Shown here: piece after piece, positions 17,631-28,893 of the stretch
Numbering within the stretch: position 1 is the first letter of the stretch
How the letters are laid out: the number at the start of each line of letters is the position of its first letter
Origin: an uncultured Paracoccaceae bacterium
GTDB taxonomy: Bacteria; Pseudomonadota; Alphaproteobacteria; Rhodobacterales; Rhodobacteraceae
Direction: 5' to 3'
NCBI GenBank assembly: GCA_937916485.1
Contig: CALFSV010000254.1
Span: forward strand, 1 to 64,000
Length of the DNA stretch: 64,000 nucleotides
Notes under the pieces: generated by a model
Databases searched by the model: none
What the model was told of the DNA's origin: nothing
What the model saw: only the letters and a program-made list of their open reading frames with translations
Translations under genes and position numbers: made by a program

Positions 17631-18089
17631 TCAGGCCTCTGCGTCGCCTGTCGCTTCGACCTCTTCCTGAAACCGTTCAAAGAACTGGTCGGACATCTTC
17701 CGGGCAAATCCGCTGATGATCCGGCTGCCTAATTGGGCCAGCTTTCCACCGACCTGGGCCACGACCTTGTAGGTCAGTTCGGTCCCGCCCTCGACATCAA
17801 CAAGCGATACATCCGCCCCGCCCTTGGCAAAACCGGCAACGCCACCCTTGCCCTCGCCCGAGATCGTATAGCTTTCGCCGGGAACGACGTTGGACAGGCT
17901 GACAGCGCCTTTGAAGGTTGCTTTGACCGGGCCGACCTTCTGCACCACCGTCGCCTCGAAGCCCTCTTCGGGAGACCCCGAAAGCTCTTGGCAGCCCGGA
18001 ATGCAGGCCCTGAGCGTTTCCGCATCGTTAAGCCTTGCCCAAACCGTTGCGCGATCTGCTGCGATCACGCGGGTGCCGTCCATTTCCAT
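17631..18089 (-). CDS. CoxG-like SRPBCC-family protein
   Basis: 152-residue START/SRPBCC-fold protein of the CoxG (CO dehydrogenase subunit G) group. Diagnostic blocks: DRATVWARLNDAETLRACIPGC near the start, VGPVKATFKGAV in the middle and VGGKLAQLGSRIISG near the end. Family members are linked to assembly or membrane recruitment of molybdenum hydroxylases, but no coxMSL-type genes lie in the window, so its role here is open. The ATG at 18089 follows GGAAGGATACGGC. Confidence 0.88.
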   Translation of the reverse strand: MEMDGTRVIAADRATVWARLNDAETLRACIPGCQELSGSPEEGFEATVVQKVGPVKATFKGAVSLSNVVPGESYTISGEGKGGVAGFAKGGADVSLVDVEGGTELTYKVVAQVGGKLAQLGSRIISGFARKMSDQFFERFQEEVEATGDAEA

Positions 18090-18160
18090 GCCGTATCCTT
18101 CCAGAAGTCGCCACAAGATGCAGGGCGCAGAGGGGAAAGATCAAGGGGCCATTTGCCAGA

Positions 18161-19561
18161 TCATGTCACGCTATAGGGCAAGACACCGCGCCGGTCGGGG
18201 TCGACCCGCACCCGGCGTTCCAGTGGTGGAACCGCCCTTTGATGACACTCGCGCCGTTCGCAGATACGGCAGGAAATCCCGATCGGCTGGTAGGCGGCGG
18301 GCGTGCCAAGGTCCATGTGATCGGCGTAGACGAGGGCGGCGGCATGGCGCACCTCGCAGCCAAGTCCGATCGCGTAGCGCCGGACCGGCGCGTCAAAGGC
18401 GCCGCCCGATTTGCTGACATCACGGGCAAGGCAAAAGTATCTCACCCCGTCCGGCGTTTCGGCAAGCTGGCGCAACCATGAATTGGGCGTCTCAAACGCG
18501 CTGTGCACATTCCAAAGCGGGCAGGCCCCGCCATACCGCGCAAACTGCAATGTCGTGGCCGAATGCCGTTTTGTGATGGTGCCCGCCTGATCCACCCGGA
18601 CAAAGAAGAAGGGGATGCCCTTGTCGCCGGGGCGCTGCAAGGTCGACAACCGATGGGCCACCTGCTCGAACGAGGCGCCAAAGCGGTCGGCCAGACGCTC
18701 TAGATCATGCCGGGTCTCACGGGCGGCGGCCAGAAACGCGCCGTAGGGCATGAGGGCGGCGCCCGCAAAATAGTTGGCCAGCCCGACCTTGGCTATGGAC
18801 CACGCCTCGGGCGACTGGAAACGGGCAAGATCCAGAGTTGCCTCAAGCAGCCGGTCCTGGGCGAGCAAGGCAAGTTGCAAGAGCATCTGAAAGGCGCGGG
18901 TCGGGGCGGCGGCGCGCCGGGACAGGCGCAGAACCCGCGTTTCGGGGTCGTAGTCCCGTAAGGGCCCGTCCTCAACTTCGATCACTGTGACCTGCTGCGC
19001 GGTAAGGGCCGTGCGCGCCGCGTCAGCGATATTGCCTGCCGGTCCTGCCTGCGTTGCAAACCGCTCGGCCGCCCTGTCCACGGCATCTATGTAGTTGTCG
19101 CAATAGTGGAAAAAGTCGCGGACCTCCTCCCAAGGGCTGGGTTGCAGGCGGGCATCCTCGCGACCCAACGCCTCGTCCAGGGAGGCCAGTCTTTCGTGAC
19201 TTTGCCGATAGGCGGCGTGTAGGGCCAGAAAGGCATGCGCCAGTGCCGGTGCATTTCCCGCGGCCAGTCGCAGATCGGCGGCAGACGGCAGGGGGCCGGT
19301 AAAGATGGGATCGGCCAGCGCTTCGCGCATATCGCTAAGCAGGCGGGTTTCATCCCCCGACTGCAATTCGGTCACGTCAAAACGGAACTCTTGCGCCAGC
19401 GCCAGCACTACCGAAGTCGAGACCGGGCGGTTGTTGTTTTCCATCTGGTTGAGGTAGGGCAACGACACGCCCAACTGCTCTGCAAATCTGCGTTGGGTCA
19501 GGCCCAGCCGTGTGCGCAATTCGCGCAGCTTGGCCCCGGCATACAGTTTCGGCGTCGCCAT
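18161..19561 (-). CDS. pccR: Short-chain fatty acyl regulator PccR (ScfR family)
   Basis: Transcription factor that in Rhodobacter controls propionyl-CoA carboxylase genes in response to short-chain acyl-CoA. The 466-residue product has an XRE helix-turn-helix (about 9-64, LGLTQRRFAEQLGVSLPYLNQMEN), a central IrrE/DUF955-like region, and a C-terminal domain with conserved cysteines (GISCRICERRECHQRAVP). ATG 19561 was chosen for its AAGGGAA ribosome site; the upstream extension would cross the TTTGCAAA element. Divergence from and proximity to pccB and the TTTGCAAA motifs support the assignment. Confidence 0.9.
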   Translation of the reverse strand: MATPKLYAGAKLRELRTRLGLTQRRFAEQLGVSLPYLNQMENNNRPVSTSVVLALAQEFRFDVTELQSGDETRLLSDMREALADPIFTGPLPSAADLRLAAGNAPALAHAFLALHAAYRQSHERLASLDEALGREDARLQPSPWEEVRDFFHYCDNYIDAVDRAAERFATQAGPAGNIADAARTALTAQQVTVIEVEDGPLRDYDPETRVLRLSRRAAAPTRAFQMLLQLALLAQDRLLEATLDLARFQSPEAWSIAKVGLANYFAGAALMPYGAFLAAARETRHDLERLADRFGASFEQVAHRLSTLQRPGDKGIPFFFVRVDQAGTITKRHSATTLQFARYGGACPLWNVHSAFETPNSWLRQLAETPDGVRYFCLARDVSKSGGAFDAPVRRYAIGLGCEVRHAAALVYADHMDLGTPAAYQPIGISCRICERRECHQRAVPPLERRVRVDPDRRGVLPYSVT

Positions 19562-19583
19562 TGTAGTTCCCTTTGCTGGACAG

Positions 19584-19613
19584 TTTGCAAACTGCCCCTG
19601 CAAAGGCTGCAAA
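19584..19613. promoter_or_regulatory. TTTGCAAA element upstream of pccR
   Basis: TTTGCAAA at 19584-19591 is followed by GCAAA at 19600-19604 and 19609-19613. The first element is 22 bases before the pccR ATG, consistent with autoregulation. The same octamer occurs twice ahead of pccB. Confidence 0.65.
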
Positions 19614-19624
19614 TCAAGCTGGAT

Positions 19625-20848
19625 TCAGAGGGTGTTGACGGCCAGCCGCCGCTCACGCCGCATCACAAGCAAGACTGACGTCCCGCTCAGGACCGAGGTC
19701 ACGAACATAATGAGCTGTAGCGGCAGAGGGCCGGTTTCAACCGACAACAGGCTGCCTGCCAGTGCAGACAGGGCCGCGCCGCCGCCAATCATGATCGCGC
19801 TGCCCAATCCGCTGGCCGTCCCCGCCAGGCGGGGCCGAACCGACAGCGACCCTGCCGTTGCGCTTGGCAGCATGATCCCGTTGCCAAGGCCCAGAAGGGT
19901 GCAAAGGCCAAAGAAGAGGGCCGGGTGGCTGATCCCCGCAAGGGTCAGAAGCAGCGACACCCCCATCCCGACGGAGGATACGGCAGCCCCCGCCAGCGCC
20001 ATGCGGTTGATGCCGAACCGGGTTGCATAGCGGCCGGACAGGAAATTCCCCAAGGCATAGCCGATCGCTGGCGACCCAAGCGCCATGCCGGTGAAAAACG
20101 GCGACAGGCCAAAGAATTCGCCCGCAACGAAGGACGCGCCGCCTAATAGGGCAAAGAAGGCGCCTGACCCAAAGGCCGCGCACATCGCGTAGCCCCAGAA
20201 CCGGGGTGATGTCAAAAGCTCGGGGTAGCCTGCCAATTGTTCCGCGAAACTGACACCCGACCCAGCGACGGTTTCGCCCAGGTCCCGCCAGCACAGGAAC
20301 AGGACGCCCGTCCCTGCCAGTGCAAGAAAGACAAAGATCGCATGCCAGTCGAACAAGACGTCCAAAGCGCCCCCGATCATCGGACCGACCATAGGCACCA
20401 GCGCCATGCCCATCGTGACATATCCAATCATCGAGGCCGCCTCGGCCTGCGGGACCATGTCACGCACGATGGCCCGGCTTAGCACGATCCCCGTCGCCAC
20501 GGCGGCCTGGATCATCCTGAATAGCAAGAATATCTCGACCGAGGGGGCCAGAACCGCCCCGATGGTTGCTAAAACAAAGATGGTCAGGGCAATGATCACG
20601 ATCTTGCGCCGACCATAGCGGTCTGACAGCGGTCCGACCACGATCTGTAGGATCGCTGTGGCCAAAAGGTAGGCCGACACCGACAGCTGCATGATCGCGT
20701 AGTCGGTATCGAAATAGGCCGTCATGTTGTTCAGAGACGGCAGAAAGATCGACATGTTCAGCGCGGATATGCCAGCAAGCAGGATCAGCGTCGTGATGTG
20801 CGGGGGTGTCGTGCGATCCATGAATCGCACCATTGGGGCGGTTGTCAT
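19625..20848 (-). CDS. Bcr/CflA-type multidrug MFS exporter
   Basis: Major-facilitator drug:H+ antiporter with twelve predicted helices over 407 residues. The motif A loop reads GPLSDRYGRRKI at about 72-83, and motif C-like ALVPMVGPMIGG lies in helix 5, both typical of Bcr/CflA exporters. It sits between pccR and the pccB promoter on the pccR strand, so it could be read from the same control region. Substrate unknown. Confidence 0.88.
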   Translation of the reverse strand: MTTAPMVRFMDRTTPPHITTLILLAGISALNMSIFLPSLNNMTAYFDTDYAIMQLSVSAYLLATAILQIVVGPLSDRYGRRKIVIIALTIFVLATIGAVLAPSVEIFLLFRMIQAAVATGIVLSRAIVRDMVPQAEAASMIGYVTMGMALVPMVGPMIGGALDVLFDWHAIFVFLALAGTGVLFLCWRDLGETVAGSGVSFAEQLAGYPELLTSPRFWGYAMCAAFGSGAFFALLGGASFVAGEFFGLSPFFTGMALGSPAIGYALGNFLSGRYATRFGINRMALAGAAVSSVGMGVSLLLTLAGISHPALFFGLCTLLGLGNGIMLPSATAGSLSVRPRLAGTASGLGSAIMIGGGAALSALAGSLLSVETGPLPLQLIMFVTSVLSGTSVLLVMRRERRLAVNTL

Positions 20849-20930
20849 GCTTTTCGGTTAGTCCAACCCGCCGGCCTTGTCCATTGGGCCGCTCTCAAAG
20901 TGATGGCGCGCGCATGGAAATATGAGAAAG

Positions 20931-20977
20931 TTTGCAAAACTGGCGGTTTGCTAATCAATTGTTTTGCAAATTTGCGA
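20931..20977. promoter_or_regulatory. PccR-type binding sites upstream of pccB
   Basis: TTTGCAAA at 20931-20938, TTTGCTAA at 20947-20954 and TTTGCAAA at 20963-20970 recur every 16 bases, with TTTGCGAT abutting at 20971. In Rhodobacter sphaeroides PccR binds paired TTTGCAAA sequences in front of pccB. The spacing puts the half-sites on nearly the same helix face after three steps. The cluster lies 68 bases before the pccB ATG, and also upstream of the divergent exporter. Confidence 0.75.
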
Positions 20978-21045
20978 TTTCGTCCTTCATCCCGCGTGAG
21001 CGGATGCTTATGCTGCTGCAAGAGCTCAGGAAAGGATGGACCGCA

Positions 21046-22578
21046 ATGAAGGATATTGTGCAGGAACTGGAAAACCGGCGCGCCATCGCTCGGGCCGGTG
21101 GGGGCGAGGCGCGGATCGCGGCTCAGCACGCCAAGGGCAAGCTGACAGCGCGCGAGCGGATCGACCTGTTGCTGGACGAAGGCTCTTTCGAAGAATTCGA
21201 CATGTTCGTGGCCCATCGCTGCACCGATTTCGGGATGGAGCAAAGCCGCCCGTCGGGGGACGGGGTTGTCACAGGATGGGGCACGGTCAATGGGCGCATG
21301 GTCTATGTGTTTAGCCAGGACTTTACCGTCTTTGGTGGATCGCTGTCAGAAACCCATGCCGAAAAGATCTGCAAGATCATGGACATGGCGATCCAGAATG
21401 GCGCACCTGTCATCGGCATCAACGATTCCGGCGGTGCCCGTATCCAGGAAGGTGTGGCCAGCCTTGCCGGCTATGCCGAGGTGTTCCAGCGCAATGTCAT
21501 GGCCTCGGGCGTGGTGCCGCAGATCAGTGTGATCATGGGCCCCTGCGCCGGCGGAGCCGTCTATTCACCCGCCATGACCGATTTCATCTTCATGGTCAAA
21601 GACAGCTCCTACATGTTTGTCACCGGGCCGGATGTCGTCAAGACGGTCACGAATGAGGTCGTAACGGCTGAAGAACTGGGCGGGGCGAGCACCCACACCC
21701 GCAAATCCTCGGTCGCGGATGGTGCGTTCGAGAACGATGTCGAGGCCCTTGCCGAAATCCGGAGGCTTGTCGATTTCCTGCCGCTGTCCAACCGCGAAAA
21801 GCCGCCAACCCGCCCCTATTTCGACGCCCATGACCGGATTGAGCCCAGCCTTGACACGCTGATCCCAGACAATGCCAACACGCCCTATGACATGAACGAG
21901 TTGATCCGGAAGCTGGCGGACGAGGGCGACTTTTTCGAGATACAGGCAGAGTTCGCCAAGAACATCCTGACCGGCTTTATCCGGCTTGAGGGAACGACTG
22001 TCGGCGTTGTGGCCAACCAGCCGATGGTTCTTGCAGGCTGTCTCGATATCGACAGCTCGCGCAAGGCGGCCCGCTTTGTGCGGTTCTGCGATGCCTTCGA
22101 AATCCCGATCCTGACCCTTGTCGATGTGCCCGGGTTCCTTCCCGGAACCGGTCAGGAATATGGCGGCGTGATTAAGCATGGGGCCAAGCTGCTGTTCGCC
22201 TATGGCGAGGCAACGGTGCCGAAGGTGACGGTCATCACCCGCAAGGCCTATGGCGGCGCCTATGACGTCATGTCTTCGAAGCACCTGCGCGGCGACTTCA
22301 ACTATGCCTGGCCTACCGCCGAAATCGCGGTGATGGGGGCCAAGGGCGCTGTCGAGATCCTGTATCGGTCGGAACTTGGCGATCCTGAAAAGATCGCCGC
22401 CCGGACGGCTGATTACGAAAGCCGGTTTGCCAACCCCTTTGTGGCCGCCGAAAAGGGCTTTATCGACGAAGTCATCGCGCCTCGGTCAACCCGCAAACGG
22501 GTCTGTCGGGCCTTTGCGTCGCTACGCGGCAAGCAGCAGAAAAACCCTTGGAAAAAGCACGACAACATTCCGCTATGA
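21046..22578 (+). CDS. pccB: Propionyl-CoA carboxylase beta subunit
   Basis: Carboxyltransferase subunit that moves CO2 from biotin to propionyl-CoA giving methylmalonyl-CoA. 510 residues; [13 protein letters not shown] start, the acyl-CoA pocket block [14 protein letters not shown], carboxybiotin block [11 protein letters not shown] and [13 protein letters not shown], and the C-terminal [11 protein letters not shown] tail are characteristic of PccB. ATG 21046 chosen from AAAGGA upstream and family length; the frame continues upstream into the PccR sites. First gene of the pcc cluster. Confidence 0.96.
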   Translation: MKDIVQELENRRAIARAGGGEARIAAQHAKGKLTARERIDLLLDEGSFEEFDMFVAHRCTDFGMEQSRPSGDGVVTGWGTVNGRMVYVFSQDFTVFGGSLSETHAEKICKIMDMAIQNGAPVIGINDSGGARIQEGVASLAGYAEVFQRNVMASGVVPQISVIMGPCAGGAVYSPAMTDFIFMVKDSSYMFVTGPDVVKTVTNEVVTAEELGGASTHTRKSSVADGAFENDVEALAEIRRLVDFLPLSNREKPPTRPYFDAHDRIEPSLDTLIPDNANTPYDMNELIRKLADEGDFFEIQAEFAKNILTGFIRLEGTTVGVVANQPMVLAGCLDIDSSRKAARFVRFCDAFEIPILTLVDVPGFLPGTGQEYGGVIKHGAKLLFAYGEATVPKVTVITRKAYGGAYDVMSSKHLRGDFNYAWPTAEIAVMGAKGAVEILYRSELGDPEKIAARTADYESRFANPFVAAEKGFIDEVIAPRSTRKRVCRAFASLRGKQQKNPWKKHDNIPL

Positions 22579-22949
22579 TCCGGACCGCTGCGATAGCCGC
22601 CTTGCTGACTGGGCCCGTATGGGGTCAGACCATGCCAGTGCCCTCTGGCCTTGAGATGGCCTTTGACGAGGTCATTCTTGAGCCGGACAGCGGTTTCGCA
22701 CGCTTTCGGTTTGTCGCGCCCGAGGTCGGGGTCGAGGGATTCGATTTTGACAGGGTTGCTGGCGACTTTGCCTGGCTCTGCTCGATTCTTGCCCTTCCGG
22801 CCCTAAACCGGTCGGGTTGGGACGCCAGCCAGATCGTTGTTTCTATTGCAGACCGATCCGTGCCATTCGGGGCGACCGATCCAGACGCCACGCAATTCTT
22901 TGAGGGCTTCAGCATCCAGGGTGATGCTTGCCAGTGGGAGCCATTCTGA
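22575..22949 (+). CDS. Small exported protein, DUF6497-like
   Basis: 124-residue protein with a cleavable-looking leader ([16 protein letters not shown]) and a single compact domain with two late cysteines (WLCS, DACQW). I recognise it as the small exported protein commonly found after pccB in Rhodobacterales; no enzymatic motif is visible. Overlaps pccB by ATGA and the next gene by TGATG, so it is co-translated. Function unknown, possibly unrelated to the carboxylase. Confidence 0.7.
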   Translation: MIRTAAIAALLTGPVWGQTMPVPSGLEMAFDEVILEPDSGFARFRFVAPEVGVEGFDFDRVAGDFAWLCSILALPALNRSGWDASQIVVSIADRSVPFGATDPDATQFFEGFSIQGDACQWEPF

Positions 22950-23293
22950 TGGAAAAACACCGCGGATTTCCGGGACGCTTGCCCGGCACAGATTTTCAAT
23001 TCGTCATCCGACGGGCCGCAAAGGAAGGGGCAACCCGCCTGACCGCCCGCGAACGCTATGCGGATCGCCGTCCCGCAGACCGCCGGGCCGACGAAGGCTT
23101 TATGGCGGCCCTGATCGAGCATTTCGGAGAAGAGCCGTTCGAACGGGGCAACCTTGATGCAGGCCGCCTGAGCTGGCTGTTCGAGCGCGAGGTTGTCCCC
23201 GCCGAAGACCTGTTCGACCCCGAAAGCTACGATGCCCTGCTAAAGGTCGATATGCGGCGTGCCATGACCTCGTTTCCGGACCTTTTTGAATGA
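22949..23293 (+). CDS. Conserved hypothetical protein of pcc cluster
   Basis: 114-residue soluble protein, strongly charged, no signal peptide. Visible parts: a basic N-terminal half (FVIRRAAKEGATRLTARERYADRR split around 19-42) and an acidic C-terminal half ending in MRRAMTSFPDLFE. No known domain. Start overlaps the preceding stop (TGATG). Its tight coupling argues it is real. Confidence 0.65.
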   Translation: MEKHRGFPGRLPGTDFQFVIRRAAKEGATRLTARERYADRRPADRRADEGFMAALIEHFGEEPFERGNLDAGRLSWLFEREVVPAEDLFDPESYDALLKVDMRRAMTSFPDLFE

Positions 23294-23711
23294 CTTTTCG
23301 GACGGACAAGAAACGCGGTGGCAAAAGGTCGCCCGTCCAAGGGCGGTCCGTGCAGGGTCTTGCGGTCTGTCCTGATGGCCCAGACACGGAATTGCCGAAC
23401 GCCTGCTGTCGTCACGCCATGCATCAGCCTGCGGCCTTGGTCAGCGTCCAGAAGCTGGCTTGCGTAGGACACCGCGTCGAACCTTCGCCAGCGGGCTCGC
23501 CTGCTTCATATCGGTTTGGCACCACCTATGGGTCATTGATAAACAGACCTGCTAACTCTGCCCAGAATTGGGCAGGTTTTCGCCGGTTGGCACCTCGGGG
23601 ACGGCGTCAAACAGGCGGATGTCGGGCCGTCGTCGCAAGCAGATGTTGCGCTTGCAATGCCAAGGTGACACATTCTCGCCCATCTGGGGCAGACATGACA
23701 GGAGACAATTC
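23294..23711. other. 418-bp gap inside the pcc cluster
   Basis: No convincing gene. A frame opening with ATGA at 23290 runs 240 codons but has no family features, is rich in Arg/Ser/Pro as out-of-frame G+C-rich reading usually is, and would run through the lipoprotein gene and terminator. The region holds one stem-loop (23558-23580) and presumably the promoter of the lipoprotein gene. A small RNA or broken gene cannot be excluded. Confidence 0.5.
23558..23580 (+). terminator. Possible weak terminator
   Basis: CTGCCC (23558-23563) pairs with GGGCAG (23570-23575) around the loop AGAATT, then GTTTT. The stem is only six pairs and the T-run four, so this is a tentative end for the pccB-side transcript. 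Confidence 0.4.
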
Positions 23712-23927
23712 ATGGTCAAATCGTTCAAGGTCCTTGCGGTTGTCGCAACGGCATTCACTCTTTCCGCTTGTGGCCAATCCGATGGCGAGCGCACGGCAAC
23801 CGGTGCGGTCATGGGGGGCGCTCTTGCGGCCATCACTGGTGAAAGCATCGTCAATGGCGCCCTCATCGGTGGCGCTGTCGGCGCTGTCAGCTGCTCGGTC
23901 GCGCCTGGCGCACCTAACTGCTACTAA
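23712..23927 (+). CDS. Small glycine-zipper lipoprotein
   Basis: 71-residue lipoprotein: hydrophobic leader with lipobox FTLSAC (Cys at about 20), then a short mature part dominated by GAVMGGALAAITGESIVNG and ALIGGAVGAV, a glycine-zipper pattern like that of membrane-inserting small lipoproteins, and two more cysteines near the end (SCSVAPGAPNCY). ATG follows CAGGAGACAATTC. It is closed by a strong terminator, so it is probably made at a high level as its own short transcript. Function unknown. Confidence 0.8.
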   Translation: MVKSFKVLAVVATAFTLSACGQSDGERTATGAVMGGALAAITGESIVNGALIGGAVGAVSCSVAPGAPNCY

Positions 23928-23960
23928 CGTCTATCGCCGGTCACCGACCGGAACATTCAA

Positions 23961-23994
23961 GGCCGTCTGGAGTAGTGCTCCGGGCGGCCTTTTT
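23961..23994 (+). terminator. Strong intrinsic terminator between lipoprotein gene and pccA
   Basis: GGCCGTCTGGAG pairs with CTCCGGGCGGCC (two G-U pairs, 12 positions) around loop TAGTG, followed by TTTTT. It begins 33 bases after the lipoprotein stop and ends 21 bases before the pccA ATG. It implies that pccA depends on read-through or on a promoter overlapping the stem. Confidence 0.88.
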
Positions 23995-24015
23995 GCATGC
24001 TTGGGGACCTGATCC

Positions 24016-26016
24016 ATGTTCAAGAAAATCCTGATCGCAAACCGTGGTGAAATTGCCTGCCGGGTCATCAAGACAGCCCGCAAGATGGGGATCGCGACGG
24101 TGGCTGTCTATTCAGACGCCGACCGCAATGCCCTGCATGTGAAAATGGCGGATGAGGCGGTCCACATCGGTCCGGCCCCGGCCAACCAGTCCTATATTGT
24201 CATCGAGCGTATTCTTGAGGCGATCCGGGCAACAGGTGCCGAGGCGGTCCACCCCGGATATGGCTTCCTGTCCGAGAACAGCCGCTTTGCCGAGGCGCTG
24301 GCCGCCGAAGGCGTGGCCTTCATCGGTCCGCCTGTGCGCGCGATCGAGGCGATGGGGGACAAGATCACCTCTAAAAAGCTGGCTGCAGAGGCGGGCGTGT
24401 CAACCGTACCCGGCTACATGGGGCTGATCGCGGATGCTGACGAGGCGGTCAAAATCTCGGGTCAGATCGGCTATCCTGTCATGATCAAGGCCAGCGCTGG
24501 CGGCGGTGGCAAGGGGATGCGGATCGCCTGGAACGACGCAGAGGCCCGCGAAGGCTTTCAATCCTCCAAGAACGAGGCGGCCAGCTCCTTTGGCGACGAC
24601 CGGATTTTCATCGAAAAGTTTGTGACCCAGCCGCGCCATATCGAGATCCAGGTGCTGGCCGACAGCCACGGCAACACGGTCTATCTGCACGAGCGTGAAT
24701 GTTCGATCCAGCGCCGCAACCAGAAGGTGATCGAAGAGGCGCCGTCGCCCTTCCTTGATCCCGCAACCCGCAAGGCAATGGGCGAGCAGGCCTGCGACCT
24801 TGCTGCGGCGGTCGGCTATACCTCTGCCGGGACTGTGGAATTCATCGTAGACGGCGACCGCAACTTCTTTTTCCTTGAGATGAACACCCGCCTTCAGGTG
24901 GAGCATCCGGTGACCGAGCTGATCACCGGCATCGACCTCGTCGAACAGATGATCCGCGTTGCCGCAGGTGAGCCGCTGCCGTTTGCCCAATCGGACATCG
25001 CGCTGCGGGGCTGGGCCATGGAAAGCCGCCTTTATGCCGAGGACCCTTACCGCAACTTCCTGCCCTCGATCGGGCGGCTAAGCCGGTATCGTCCCCCTAC
25101 CGAAGTCGCCGAGACAAGCTATGCCATCCGCAATGACACCGGCGTCTACGAGGGTGGCGAAATCAGCATGTACTACGACCCGATGATCGCCAAGCTGTGC
25201 ACATGGGCGCCGGACCGCGCTTCTGCGATTGCCGAGATGCGCGGCGCCCTTGACGCATTTGAGGTTGAAGGCATCGGGCACAACCTGCCATTCCTGTCCG
25301 CCGTCATGGACCACCCCAAGTTCATCGCGGGCAATATCACCACGGCCTTTATCGAAGAGGAATGGCCTGAAGGTTTTGCCGGGGTGACGCTTGGCGCGCC
25401 CGAGGCCAATCGGGTTGCTGCGGCTGCGGTCGCCATGTACCGCGTCGCCGAAATTCGCCGCGCCCGGGTGTCGGGCCGGATGGACAATCATGAACGCAAG
25501 GTCGGCACCGACTGGGTGGTCAGTCTGCAAGGCGAGGACGTCAAGGTTTCGCTTGTGGCCGATCATGACGGATCGACGGTCACTCTTCCCGATGGCTCAA
25601 CGCTGCGGGTCAAGGGGGAATGGACCCCAGGGATGCGGCTTGCCCGGCTTGACGTTGGGGGAATGCCCCTGACCCTCAAGGTCGAGGAAGCAACCGGAGG
25701 GTTCCGCATTCGGACCCGTGGGGCCGACCTTCGGGTCTATGTCCGGACCGAACGTCAGGCGGAGCTTGCGTCCCTGATGCCGGTCAAGGCAGCTCCGGAT
25801 ACGTCGCGTCTGCTGCTGTGCCCGATGCCGGGTCTGATCGTCAAACTGGATGTCGCTGTCGGAGACGAGGTGCAGGTGGGGCAAGCCCTGTGCACCGTGG
25901 AGGCGATGAAGATGGAAAACATCCTTCGGGCGGAACGTACCGGCATCGTGGTCAAGATCAATGCGGAGGCGGGAAGCAGCCTGGCCGTTGACGACGTCAT
26001 TATGGAATTTGAATGA
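24016..26016 (+). CDS. pccA: Propionyl-CoA carboxylase alpha subunit (biotin carboxylase/carrier)
   Basis: Biotin-carrying subunit of propionyl-CoA carboxylase, 666 residues. Biotin carboxylase N-domain starts FKKILIANRGEIACR; the ATP-grasp glycine loop is KASAGGGGKGMR; ERECSIQRRNQK and EMNTRLQVEHPVTE are catalytic blocks (about 1-450). A BT linker domain follows and the biotinyl domain ends the protein with AMKM, K632 being the biotinylation site. Partners PccB as a dodecamer. Located after a strong terminator, so its transcription may be partly separate from pccB. Confidence 0.96.
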   Translation: MFKKILIANRGEIACRVIKTARKMGIATVAVYSDADRNALHVKMADEAVHIGPAPANQSYIVIERILEAIRATGAEAVHPGYGFLSENSRFAEALAAEGVAFIGPPVRAIEAMGDKITSKKLAAEAGVSTVPGYMGLIADADEAVKISGQIGYPVMIKASAGGGGKGMRIAWNDAEAREGFQSSKNEAASSFGDDRIFIEKFVTQPRHIEIQVLADSHGNTVYLHERECSIQRRNQKVIEEAPSPFLDPATRKAMGEQACDLAAAVGYTSAGTVEFIVDGDRNFFFLEMNTRLQVEHPVTELITGIDLVEQMIRVAAGEPLPFAQSDIALRGWAMESRLYAEDPYRNFLPSIGRLSRYRPPTEVAETSYAIRNDTGVYEGGEISMYYDPMIAKLCTWAPDRASAIAEMRGALDAFEVEGIGHNLPFLSAVMDHPKFIAGNITTAFIEEEWPEGFAGVTLGAPEANRVAAAAVAMYRVAEIRRARVSGRMDNHERKVGTDWVVSLQGEDVKVSLVADHDGSTVTLPDGSTLRVKGEWTPGMRLARLDVGGMPLTLKVEEATGGFRIRTRGADLRVYVRTERQAELASLMPVKAAPDTSRLLLCPMPGLIVKLDVAVGDEVQVGQALCTVEAMKMENILRAERTGIVVKINAEAGSSLAVDDVIMEFE

Positions 26017-26053
26017 CCGACCGGTCGAACACCTTTGGGACCAGTTGGCCCGT

Positions 26054-26563
26054 CTATTCGGTCCGTTCGCGGATTTCCTGCTGGCGCAGCGGCATTTTGT
26101 CGATGGACCGCGTCAGTTCGCGCACGTCCCAAGGGGCTGGCTTTCTTAGGGCGACACGCCCGTCCTTGCCGACCAACACAAGGCCAAAACCGCGTGGCCG
26201 CAATTCTTGCCGCAGAGGGGATCGTGCTGCCGGGTCTGTGTCAGTGATGATGATCACGTCGCGGATCACCAGTTCTTCCACCCGTGACAACAACAGCTCC
26301 AATTGTTCCGCGTATTGCGGATCGGCGGGGCTGTCGGCAAAAACAACGACCGGCCGCGCAATAAAATGCAGGTCCTCGATGACGATTTCGTTGCTGTCGA
26401 AGACAGTTGTGGGATCCAGAACCCACCGCTCAACCACACTAAGTTGCACAACATCCGTTGCCGTCGTCGCGGTCGCCGCCAGTTCCTGCGCGGAGACTGC
26501 ACCGGACAGGGTCAAAAATCCCGCAAATACAATGGCCAAAGCCTGTGTGATACGTCGTTCCAT
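26054..26563 (-). CDS. DUF4174 exported protein
   Basis: 169-residue protein with a signal peptide (ending near SGAVSAQ) and a DUF4174 domain, a thioredoxin-like fold without active cysteines: RPVVVFADSPADPQYAEQ, then RDVIIITDT and GFGLVLVGKDGRVALRKPAPW. Antisense to its neighbours, placed between pccA and the mutase gene. Function unknown. Confidence 0.82.
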   Translation of the reverse strand: MERRITQALAIVFAGFLTLSGAVSAQELAATATTATDVVQLSVVERWVLDPTTVFDSNEIVIEDLHFIARPVVVFADSPADPQYAEQLELLLSRVEELVIRDVIIITDTDPAARSPLRQELRPRGFGLVLVGKDGRVALRKPAPWDVRELTRSIDKMPLRQQEIRERTE

Positions 26564-26763
26564 AGATATGCATATAGGATGGCCAGATGTGAAAGCGAAG
26601 GCTCTGGAGGCAGATGCCTCAACAATTTTTGGTCAGATGGTTGCAGCGTGCCAAACCGCTGCCCGCGCATCCGGCCCGCTTTCCCACCCAATAGGTCACA
26701 GGGGTCGCGCCGGATTGCAGGCTTTTGCATCGGTCGGGCCGCTTGTTGCAGAAGGATACTGGA

Positions 26764-28893
<2,130 letters not shown>

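Noticed and set aside
20932..21045. Upstream extension of PccB
   Set aside because: Covers the TTTGCAAA sites, and PccB proteins start at the MKDIVQELE block.
23290..24012. 240-codon frame after the pcc hypothetical gene
   Set aside because: Composition is typical of random G+C-rich reading; it would run through the lipoprotein gene in another frame and through the strong terminator.
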